DNA of 64,000 nt, from the NCBI RefSeq assembly GCF_031450785.1, contig NZ_JARTWB010000001.1:1240001-1304000 (forward strand). The letters run 5' to 3'. The stretch is from Caballeronia sp. LZ062 (GTDB taxonomy: Bacteria > Pseudomonadota > Gammaproteobacteria > Burkholderiales > Burkholderiaceae). Below are positions 33,182-40,063 of the stretch, piece after piece. Position numbers and translations under genes: made by a program. Each line of letters opens with the position of its first letter. Positions within the stretch are counted from its first letter, which is position 1. Under the pieces are notes generated by a model. The model saw only the letters and a program-made list of their open reading frames with translations. It was not told the origin of the DNA and did not search any database.

Positions 33182-35371
33182 TTGAACCCCACAGAGACCG
33201 GGACCTTCGATCTGCCGCTTCCGTCGCGCAACTTCTCGTTGACGCGGCGCGTGCTGCTGCTCGTTCTGGCCGCTTCAATCGTGATTCCGCTCGCCTGTCT
33301 CGGCATCTACGGGTATTACGACTATCAGCGACGCTTCGCCGATGCGGGAGAACTCACGGAGCGGCTCGCACGCGTGGCGAACGAGCATGCGCAGAAGGTG
33401 CTGGACCTCAATCAGCAGCTGGAATCGCGTGTCGTCGACATGCTCGGCGACAGTGACGACGCAGGCATCAAGAGTCGTGAAGAAGCCCTGCATCGCGCAC
33501 TCGACGACATGAGCGGCACGCTCGCGCAGGTCGCGGCGATTTCGGTTTTCGGCGCGAGTGGCACGCTCCTCGTGAATAGCCGCTGGTATCCCGCGCCGCA
33601 GGTGTCGATCGCCCAGCGCGACGACTTTCTGTCGGCACGCGCGGTCGCGCCCGTCGCCTATTTCTCGTTGCCGTTGCGCGGCAAGGTCGCGCAATCGGAT
33701 GTCTTCACGACGACGATGGGCCGCATCAGCCACAACGGGCAGTTCTTAGGCGTCGTGTCGATTGCATTGAAGCGCGACTACTTCGTCGACTTCTATCGCG
33801 AGATCGCGGCCGGCGACTCGGCCCTCGTCATCGGCCTATACCGGCGCGACGGCGGCATTCTCGTGCGCTATCCGCCAAGCCCCGACGCTTCCCAGGCCGC
33901 GAGCAACACGCCGTTCACCGACGCGTTCCGCAATAACGAATTGTTCGGCCGCGTGCGCATGACATCCACGATCGATCATGTCGAGCGCGTGCTGGCTTAT
34001 CGGCGTGTCGGCGATCTGCCGCTCTACGTCGCAACCGGTTATGCAACGTCGGTCGTGCAGGCGCGCTGGCAGCAGAACCTCGCACTCGTCGCGGCCATCG
34101 CGGCGCTGCCATGCATTGCCGTATGGCTTCTTATCGGCTTCTCCATTCGCCGGCTCGATGCAGAGCGTGCCGCATGGGAACGCTGGCAGGCCGAGGTCGC
34201 GACCCGACTCTCCATCGAGGCGTCGAGCCGCCAGTTGCGGCGCATGGGTGCGCTCGGCAATCTCGTTGCAAACGTCGCGCACGATTTCAATAACTTGTTG
34301 ATGGTCGTGTCGTCGAACATGGCGCTTGCGCGGCGCAAGCATTTCAACGATGTAGAGAGCGAAGTGCTCGCGGTCGAACGCGCGACCGCGGGCGCCGAGT
34401 CGCTTGCGCGGCGCCTGATGAGCGTCGCACGCAAACATCCGCTGAAGCAGGAAGTCATCGATCCCGCCGCGTGGATCCGAAGCATGCTCGACATCGCGAA
34501 GCGCGCGGTGCATCCGTCGGTGTCACTGACGGTCGAGTTCTCCGCGGACGTATGGCCCGTCATGGCCGATGCAGTGGAACTCGAACTTGCGCTCGTCAAT
34601 CTCGTCGCGAACGCGAGCGAGGCGATGCCGCACGGCGGGCGCATCGTGATTCGCTGCCAAAACGCGCGTCTGCGTGGAGCAGAAACGGATCTCCCCGATG
34701 GCGAATATGTGCTGATCTCCGTGACGGACAACGGCGAAGGCATGAGCGAAGCGGTGCTGCGTCGCGCGTTCGAGCCGCTCTTTACGACAAAGGTCCGCGG
34801 TGCGGGCACCGGGCTAGGCCTTTCCCAAGTGCTCGCTGCATGTGAGCAGGCCGGTGGCACCGCGCGCATCACGAGTGTGCCGGGCGCGGGCACCACTGTG
34901 CGACTCTATTTGCCGAAGCATCACGGCCCGGTGACGGCTCCTATCGTAGTTCCCGTGGCGGAGAAAGCGCCCTGCAAACCGCAGCCTGTATCGGACGATG
35001 AACATCCGATGCAAGGCATGTCAGTGCTGCTCGTCGAAGACAATAGCGATGTCGCGGCGGGCGTCATGGCCGTGCTCGAAGTCTTCGGTTGCACGGTTCA
35101 TCATGAAGAAAGCGCGGATGCGGCATTCGCACTCATGGGCGAGGGGTATAGCTTCGATCTCGTGCTCTCAGATGTGCAGATGCCCGGCAACATGAACGGC
35201 ATCGACCTTGCAGAGCAGATCATGAAGCGCCTGCCTTCGCAAAAGCTCGTGCTGATGACGGGCTATGCCGATGAAATCGAACGCGCCAGACATCTGGGCG
35301 TGCCGATCCTCGCGAAGCCTTTCGACATGGACGATCTGCGCGATGTCATTGCAGACGGCGTCCCACACTAA
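33182..35371 (+). CDS. Membrane hybrid sensor histidine kinase with receiver domain
   Basis: A 729-residue protein with two membrane helices (about 22-45 and 300-321) flanking a periplasmic Cache-like sensor domain. A histidine kinase core follows: ANVAHDFNNLLMVVSSNMAL with phospho-acceptor H367, VNLVANASEAMPHGG (N box), VTDNGEGMSEAV, and TTKVRGAGTGLGLSQVLAAC. A C-terminal receiver has VLLVEDNSDVA and FDLVLSDVQMPG (D664). The best start is the TTG at 33182 with AAGG upstream, because the first membrane helix needs it. No partner response regulator is adjacent. The signal is unknown. Confidence 0.9.
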   Translation: MNPTETGTFDLPLPSRNFSLTRRVLLLVLAASIVIPLACLGIYGYYDYQRRFADAGELTERLARVANEHAQKVLDLNQQLESRVVDMLGDSDDAGIKSREEALHRALDDMSGTLAQVAAISVFGASGTLLVNSRWYPAPQVSIAQRDDFLSARAVAPVAYFSLPLRGKVAQSDVFTTTMGRISHNGQFLGVVSIALKRDYFVDFYREIAAGDSALVIGLYRRDGGILVRYPPSPDASQAASNTPFTDAFRNNELFGRVRMTSTIDHVERVLAYRRVGDLPLYVATGYATSVVQARWQQNLALVAAIAALPCIAVWLLIGFSIRRLDAERAAWERWQAEVATRLSIEASSRQLRRMGALGNLVANVAHDFNNLLMVVSSNMALARRKHFNDVESEVLAVERATAGAESLARRLMSVARKHPLKQEVIDPAAWIRSMLDIAKRAVHPSVSLTVEFSADVWPVMADAVELELALVNLVANASEAMPHGGRIVIRCQNARLRGAETDLPDGEYVLISVTDNGEGMSEAVLRRAFEPLFTTKVRGAGTGLGLSQVLAACEQAGGTARITSVPGAGTTVRLYLPKHHGPVTAPIVVPVAEKAPCKPQPVSDDEHPMQGMSVLLVEDNSDVAAGVMAVLEVFGCTVHHEESADAAFALMGEGYSFDLVLSDVQMPGNMNGIDLAEQIMKRLPSQKLVLMTGYADEIERARHLGVPILAKPFDMDDLRDVIADGVPH

Positions 35372-35378
35372 TCGAAAC

Positions 35379-35870
35379 TTACTTATGCGTCGGCATAGGG
35401 CGTGCGCCGACGAGCGGGTTGAACGACCGGCGTTTCTCTGCCGTGGCTTCGTCATCAGCGTCGGCTTTAGCGCGGCGTGTAGACGTACGCTTGCCGCCGA
35501 GTTGATCGAGCAATGCTTCGTCATCCGATGGTTCTTCGTCTGCATTCGAGTCGTTTTGCGCGGGCGTTTGTGCTGCGCCTGCCAGATGCTCCATCACGGA
35601 TACGAAATCTTTCTGCGCAGACCTCAACGCTCGTCCCGGCATCATGATGAGCACGACGGCTTCCTGCACTGTGTGATCATCGACGGTGTGCAGTGTGCCC
35701 GCTTCGCTCCAGTCGATGCTGCTGCCGCCATACGCCGCGATCACATGTTGAAGCACGGCGGGCGACAGCACGCCGGCATCGTACAAGCCGACGATCTGCC
35801 GTTCCGCGAGCGCGAAAAGACTGGGCGTCGCGGCGGCATTTGCCTTGGATCTAGGCTTGCGAGCGGCCAT
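35379..35870 (-). CDS. Hypothetical protein (163 aa) coupled to sorbosone dehydrogenase gene
   Basis: Basic N-terminus ([16 protein letters not shown]), a central helical segment (LFALAERQIVGLYDAGVLSP, AVLQHVIAAYGGSSIDWSEA, VQEAVVLIMMPGRALRSAQK) and an acidic/basic low-complexity tail. Its ATG overlaps the stop of the upstream dehydrogenase gene by one base (TAATG), so translation is probably coupled. It is convergent with the kinase gene, 7 bp away. No family recognised. Confidence 0.65.
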   Translation of the reverse strand: MAARKPRSKANAAATPSLFALAERQIVGLYDAGVLSPAVLQHVIAAYGGSSIDWSEAGTLHTVDDHTVQEAVVLIMMPGRALRSAQKDFVSVMEHLAGAAQTPAQNDSNADEEPSDDEALLDQLGGKRTSTRRAKADADDEATAEKRRSFNPLVGARPMPTHK

Positions 35871-37201
35871 TATTTCGATGCGGGTGCAACCCGCCATACG
35901 GTATTGCCGACATCGTCGGCGACGAGCAAACCGCCCGAGTGATCCACGGCGACACCGACGGGACGCCCTAGCGCATGTCCATCCGACGAAAGAAATCCCG
36001 TGAGAATATCTTCGGGCGGACCTGAAGGCTTGCCATCCTGAAACGGCACGAATATGACCTTATAGCCGCTTCTTGGCTTGCGATTCCAGGACCCGTGCTG
36101 GCCGATGAACGCGCCGTTCCAGTAGTGCTGCGGGAAGGCTTTTGCGTCGTAGAAGGCGAGACCCAGTGAGGCCGTATGCGCGCCCAGTGCATAGTCGGGG
36201 ACAAGTGCTGTCTCCACGAGATCGTCGCGCTGCGGCTTGACGCGATCATCGACATGCTGGCCGTAATAGCTATAGGGCCAGCCGTAGAATGCGCCGTCCT
36301 TCACAGCCGTCATATAGTCGGGCACCAGTTCGTTGCCGAGCTCATCGCGCTCGTTCACCGCCGTCCATAGCGCACCGGTCTGCGGCTGCCATGACATGCC
36401 GTTTGCATTGCGAAGGCCGGTTGCATAGAGACGGGTCTGTCTACTCGCGATATCCACTTCCATGATCGCCGCGCGCCCGTTCTCCGCCTCGATGCCATTC
36501 TCCGCCGCGTTGCTGTTCGACCCGACCGTCACGTAAAGCCGCTTGCCATCCGGACTGGCAATGATGTTCTTTGTCCAGTGATGATTGATCGGTCCCGCAG
36601 GGAGGTCGATGAATTTCTCTCCCGGCGATTCTACGGTCGTTTCACCGGTCTCATACTTGAAACGCAGCACCGCATCCGTATCCGCGACATAAAGGTCGTC
36701 TCCCACGAGCGCCATGCCGAATGGCGAATGAAGATGGTCGATGAATATCGTGCGCGTTTCCGCGATGCCGTCGCCGTCGGCGTCGCGCAGCAACACGATG
36801 CGATCCGGACTCGCCATGCCCGCGCCCGCGCGCTTCATCACCTTCTTCATGACGGCGCCTTTGATGCCCGCATTCTCGTCGTGCTCGGCGGGCGCGTTGC
36901 TTTCGGCAACGAGCACGTCTCCGTTGGGCAGCGTCGTGAGCCAGCGCGGATGGTCGAGCCCCGACGCGAAAGCCGTCACGTTGAATCCTGCCGGCGACAG
37001 GGGCTTTTGACCTTGCGCCCACTGTTTTGCAGGGGCGATGTTCACCGTCGGCAAGAGAGCACGGCGTGGAGCGGGAAGCTCGGGATCAGGCCCGAAGCCA
37101 GCGGGATAGCCGTCCGCGAGCGCGGCGCCGCACGTCGCGGTCAGCATCGCCAGAAGCGCCACGTGCGTGAATCGGCGTTTTCGCGCGTCGGGAAGGGCCA
37201 T
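35870..37201 (-). CDS. Sorbosone/glucose dehydrogenase-like PQQ-type beta-propeller protein
   Basis: A 443-residue periplasmic protein with a signal peptide ([20 protein letters not shown]) and a six-bladed propeller of the GSDH/sorbosone dehydrogenase family: [108 protein letters not shown] and [20 protein letters not shown]. Related soluble enzymes oxidise aldoses with PQQ. An orphan pqqA lies about 1.8 kb away. Enzyme activity is inferred from the fold. Confidence 0.85.
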   Translation of the reverse strand: MALPDARKRRFTHVALLAMLTATCGAALADGYPAGFGPDPELPAPRRALLPTVNIAPAKQWAQGQKPLSPAGFNVTAFASGLDHPRWLTTLPNGDVLVAESNAPAEHDENAGIKGAVMKKVMKRAGAGMASPDRIVLLRDADGDGIAETRTIFIDHLHSPFGMALVGDDLYVADTDAVLRFKYETGETTVESPGEKFIDLPAGPINHHWTKNIIASPDGKRLYVTVGSNSNAAENGIEAENGRAAIMEVDIASRQTRLYATGLRNANGMSWQPQTGALWTAVNERDELGNELVPDYMTAVKDGAFYGWPYSYYGQHVDDRVKPQRDDLVETALVPDYALGAHTASLGLAFYDAKAFPQHYWNGAFIGQHGSWNRKPRSGYKVIFVPFQDGKPSGPPEDILTGFLSSDGHALGRPVGVAVDHSGGLLVADDVGNTVWRVAPASK

Positions 37202-37204
37202 CCA

Positions 37205-37372
37205 TCAGCCTCCGCCGATTCCCTGCACGATCTTTCCTGTGCCGTCGCACGTCGGGCAATCGGAGCCGTCGCGCTTGCCTGTTCCGTTGCAGTCGGGACA
37301 GATGTCTTCACCGGTGCCTGGAGCGCCGGGTTCGGCTTCATCGCCAGGACTGAGAGGAGGTTCTTGCGCCAT
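37205..37372 (-). CDS. Small DnaJ-type zinc-ribbon protein
   Basis: A 55-residue protein with two CxxCxGTGK motifs (ICPDCNGTGKRDGSDCPTCD, then GTGKIVQG), the DnaJ cysteine-rich zinc-binding pattern, after an acidic/proline-rich start (MAQEPPLSPGDEAEPGAPGT). ATG at 37372 follows AGGAGAC-like sequence. It lies 3 bp upstream of the dehydrogenase gene on the same strand and is likely co-transcribed. Role unknown, perhaps a zinc-dependent binding module. Confidence 0.75.
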   Translation of the reverse strand: MAQEPPLSPGDEAEPGAPGTGEDICPDCNGTGKRDGSDCPTCDGTGKIVQGIGGG

Positions 37373-37449
37373 GACTGTCTCCTTGGTTGGTGTCAATTGG
37401 GTCAAGCAAAGACTATTCCCCACGATGCGGCTCGCTGACTCACCCTGCA

Positions 37450-37866
37450 TCAGGGCTTTCGTCCGAACGCTTCACGCAGGTGCTTCTTGGCACGCTCCAG
37501 CGTATTGCGCCGCGTTTTAGGCAGATTGCGTCCTGCACGATTGATATAGAAATTGAGCATCGACATGGCGGATTGAAACGGCGTGCCTTTGCGCCGTGTG
37601 CTTTCAGTCGAAGAGCGCTTGAGCGATTGCGCGATTTCCTCCGCATTGCCGTTCTTGAAGATATCGCGCTGTAGGTCCATTGCGTCGCTCGTTTCCATCA
37701 CATGATGAGACCAGCGGTGAGTTGAGTCAGCCGAGTTTGCGGACTTGCTCTTTGTCTTCTTCTGATTGCTGGCTAACGCATGACGTTGCCGCGTGCTCGT
37801 GCTCTTGCCTGCACGCGTCTTGCCCGCGCCTGTGCCGGTCTTCTTGCTCTTGCTGTCCGTCGCCAT
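37450..37866 (-). CDS. DUF3175 family protein
   Basis: A 138-residue protein. A Lys/Ser/Thr-rich basic arm (about 1-45) precedes a DUF3175 domain: STHRWSHHVMETSDAMDLQR, IFKNGNAEEIAQSLKRSS, RRKGTPFQSAMSMLNFYINR, AGRNLPKTRRNTLERAKKHL. The basic arm suggests nucleic-acid contact. The family is common in Burkholderia and of unknown function. It lies 13 bp downstream of the UdgX gene, probably the same operon. Confidence 0.85.
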   Translation of the reverse strand: MATDSKSKKTGTGAGKTRAGKSTSTRQRHALASNQKKTKSKSANSADSTHRWSHHVMETSDAMDLQRDIFKNGNAEEIAQSLKRSSTESTRRKGTPFQSAMSMLNFYINRAGRNLPKTRRNTLERAKKHLREAFGRKP

Positions 37867-37879
37867 GACGGCTCCTCCG

Positions 37880-38497
37880 TCAACGTTTATGGTTCATGAG
37901 CCGATGCGCTTCGCGCAGCGCGTCGACGATTGCCTGATATGCGGCATGACGCGTCTCGGGGTCCGGCGCGCGCAATACATACGACGGGTGATAAGTCGCG
38001 ACGATGGCGCGTCCCTCATGCTCGATGGCATGTCCCATCGACGCCTGCAATTTGGCCTTGGAATCGCGCAGCACCGACTTGAGCGCGGTTGCGCCGAGCG
38101 CGACGATTACCTTTGGGTCGATGTCGGCGGTCTCGCGGTCTATCCAGTAGTGACACGCGTCGACCTCGCGTTGCGCAGGCGTTTTATGCATGCGGCGCTT
38201 GCCTCGCGGTTCCCATTTGAAATGTTTGACCGCGTTGGTCACATAGACTTCCTTGCGCGCAACGCCGGCTTCTTCCAGCGCGCGATCCAGCATCGCGCCC
38301 GCCGGGCCGACGAAAGGCTTGCCTTGCAGATCTTCCTGATCACCCGGTTGCTCGCCGACGATCATCAACGGCGCGTGACGCGGACCGGCACCCGGAACCG
38401 CTTGTGTCGCGTCCTTGTAGAGCGCGCAGCGATGACAGGCGTCGAGCGTATCGGGCGTCTGGTCGGGTTCTACACCGGGCTGCGGGGTTGTCGCCAT
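37880..38497 (-). CDS. UdgX-type uracil-DNA glycosylase
   Basis: A 205-residue family 4-like UDG. The start has CHRCALYKDATQAVPGAG (C21, C24), then IVGEQPGDQEDLQGKPFVGP and AGAMLDRALEEAGV (active-site motif A). VYVTNAVKHFKWEPRGKRRM-HKTP contains the KRR-x-HK insert with H104, the position at which UdgX makes a covalent bond to uracil-DNA. C115 and VATYHPSYVLRAPDPE (motif B) follow. H92 sits where classical family 4 enzymes have a cluster cysteine. It is therefore UdgX rather than an ordinary family 4 UDG. Confidence 0.88.
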   Translation of the reverse strand: MATTPQPGVEPDQTPDTLDACHRCALYKDATQAVPGAGPRHAPLMIVGEQPGDQEDLQGKPFVGPAGAMLDRALEEAGVARKEVYVTNAVKHFKWEPRGKRRMHKTPAQREVDACHYWIDRETADIDPKVIVALGATALKSVLRDSKAKLQASMGHAIEHEGRAIVATYHPSYVLRAPDPETRHAAYQAIVDALREAHRLMNHKR

Positions 38498-38607
38498 GCA
38501 TCACGCCTGGGAGCAAATGAACATCGGAAGCCGAAGCAATCGCCGCGCCATCTCGGGCGTGGAATGTGAGTTGCTCAACACTTAGAACTCAAGCAAAGGA
38601 GCCAACG

Positions 38608-38928
38608 ATGAGTAACAACGATCGTCTTGAAGGACCCGGCAGCACGGACAAGCCGCTCGGCGACGCAGGCAGCGGAGCGAGCGGAGGCGGTTCTTTCGGT
38701 AATCAGCCGGGGCCGGGTGCGGCGACCGGCGGCGACCCGCATCAGGGCGTCCGTCAACCGAATGCTGGCGAAGTGGAACCGGAGAATCGTCGGCTGGATC
38801 AGCAACCGCATCAAACGGCCGAAGTGCCGCTCGGCTCGGGCAATCGGCCGGAGCCTGCGGGCAGGGGCGGACAAGTGAGCGACGTGGCTGCTTCACCTGG
38901 TCAGGATGTGCCGCCGCGCGGAAACTAA
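38608..38928 (+). CDS. Gly/Pro-rich disordered hypothetical protein
   Basis: A 106-residue low-complexity protein (SNNDRLEGPGSTDKPLGDAG, SGASGGGSFGNQPGPGAATG, later EVPLGSGNRPEPAGRGGQVS). It has a good AAGGAG ribosome site before the ATG at 38608. No signal peptide or domain. It ends just before a bidirectional terminator shared with pqqA. Such proteins often accompany stress genes, but no function is assigned. Confidence 0.6.
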   Translation: MSNNDRLEGPGSTDKPLGDAGSGASGGGSFGNQPGPGAATGGDPHQGVRQPNAGEVEPENRRLDQQPHQTAEVPLGSGNRPEPAGRGGQVSDVAASPGQDVPPRGN

Positions 38929-38946
38929 GTCTCCAATGCTACAAAG

Positions 38947-38976
38947 CAAAACGGCCGCTCGAAGCGGCCGCTTTGC
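38947..38976. terminator. Bidirectional terminator between the Gly-rich gene and pqqA
   Basis: GCAAAA-CGGCCGCT-CGA-AGCGGCCG-C-TTTGC is a long stem (38952-38970 core) with A-rich and T-rich arms. It lies 18 bp after the stop of the plus-strand Gly-rich gene and 19 bp after the stop of the minus-strand pqqA, so it can serve both. Confidence 0.8.
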
Positions 38977-38995
38977 ATTCTTGCGGACTTGCCGA

Positions 38996-39070
38996 TTAAC
39001 GCGTGGCAATGTACATCGTGATTTCAAAGCCGAAACGCATATCGGTGAAGCTAGGGGTTTCCCACTTCAT
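38996..39070 (-). CDS. pqqA: PqqA, precursor peptide of pyrroloquinoline quinone (orphan)
   Basis: A 24-codon gene with a perfect AGGAGG ribosome site. The peptide begins MKWETPSFTDMRFGFEITMY and ends IATR. It carries Glu16 and Tyr20 in the E-x3-Y spacing cross-linked by PqqE, and the flanking FxDxRxGxE pattern is that of PqqA. No pqqB, C, D or E is nearby; it is followed by a terminator. It may be an extra PqqA copy feeding a pathway encoded elsewhere. The sorbosone-dehydrogenase-like gene about 1.8 kb away is a possible PQQ user. Confidence 0.85.
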   Translation of the reverse strand: MKWETPSFTDMRFGFEITMYIATR

Positions 39071-39230
39071 AGAGCCTCCTTTTGCATTGAGCGGCCGGGC
39101 GAATGCCGGGCCGTTGCGCGGTGGTATGCCTGTGCGCGGTGCAACGCCACGTCCAATCGACGCTCTTTCATCCTAGCGCGACTTTGCAGTTTGTATCATT
39201 AGAAATTGCCTCGGCGTTCATTTAATTTAT

Positions 39231-39431
39231 TTATAGCGGTCTGGGTCGACTTCCCGAATCGTCAGGGTTGGTACTGATTTTGTCAGGGTCGGTCGCTTCG
39301 TCGCGTTCCATCATTTCGCCGGGACGAGGGATTACCCTATCGACATCTTCCGGCCGGATGTTGTTCAGTTCATTTCCGCCGGGTGCGTGCGGCTTGTCGT
39401 GTGTATCGGGTGCTTCAGGGGTTTCAGCCAT
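39231..39431 (-). CDS. Small acidic hypothetical protein (66 aa)
   Basis: Reads MAETPEAPDTHDKPHAPGGN, then ELNNIRPEDVDRVIPRPGEM and an acidic tail. A GAGG ribosome site precedes the ATG at 39431. It follows the DUF2795 gene by 20 bp on the same strand. Disordered-looking, no family assigned. Confidence 0.6.
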   Translation of the reverse strand: MAETPEAPDTHDKPHAPGGNELNNIRPEDVDRVIPRPGEMMERDEATDPDKISTNPDDSGSRPRPL

Positions 39432-39451
39432 TGCATTGCCTCTTTCGATAT

Positions 39452-39685
39452 TCACTCGGCACGCGCTGCTTCGCGCAGCATGGCGGCGTCACTGTCATAG
39501 TTGCGGTCGGCTAATTTCCTCAGCACGGCCAGCACTTCTCCGTCCGCGCCGTTCGTCTTCGCAAGTGCTATCAGCTTTTCCTTATGCATCGGATACTCCG
39601 CGCCCTTGAGCGCCTGGACGATTGCGTCCGGACCCGGCTCGTCCAGATGCCGTTGATGCTGCGACTGCGCAGGATGTTGCGACAT
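39452..39685 (-). CDS. DUF2795 family protein
   Basis: A 77-residue protein with the DUF2795 pattern: AIVQALKGAEYPMHKEKLIA, LAKTNGADGEVLAVLRKLAD and RNYDSDAAMLREA. This is a small helical domain common in actinobacteria and Burkholderiaceae, function unknown. First gene of a two-gene unit with the acidic protein downstream. Confidence 0.82.
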   Translation of the reverse strand: MSQHPAQSQHQRHLDEPGPDAIVQALKGAEYPMHKEKLIALAKTNGADGEVLAVLRKLADRNYDSDAAMLREAARAE

Positions 39686-39813
39686 AGCGCCTCCATTTCC
39701 ATTTAACGTTCAGCGTACAACCGGCAGCAACGCGCATACCCGTATGAATGTATTCGCCGGGCGCGATTGATGCTGCTTGATGTTCACTCACCGTTCGAAT
39801 GGAGGACACACGC

Positions 39814-40050
39814 ATGGCCATTTCCGCGGAGCGACTCTCCGATAACGAGATCAAGGTCGACGAGACCGTCTATACGTTCGACGCAAAGGACACCGCCGAT
39901 GCGTTTCAGCAGTGCCTGGGAAGCGACACGCTCGACACGTGCCGAGGCCATCATGCGCCCGTTTCGACGCGCGCCGCGACGCCGGCCACCGGCCCGGCAG
40001 AGGGCGAGCCGGGCAGCATCATTTCGCCGTCGCTGGGCGGTATGCCCTGA
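39814..40050 (+). CDS. Hypothetical protein (78 aa)
   Basis: GGAGGA lies 7 bp before the ATG at 39814. The protein starts MAISAERLSDNEIKVDETVY and continues TFDAKDTADAFQQCLGSDTL, then a Pro/Ala-rich tail. The start looks like a small beta-alpha fold. Divergent from the DUF2795 gene and convergent with the GGDEF/EAL gene. Family not recognised. Confidence 0.6.
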   Translation: MAISAERLSDNEIKVDETVYTFDAKDTADAFQQCLGSDTLDTCRGHHAPVSTRAATPATGPAEGEPGSIISPSLGGMP

Positions 40051-40063
40051 TCGGGCGAGTGAC

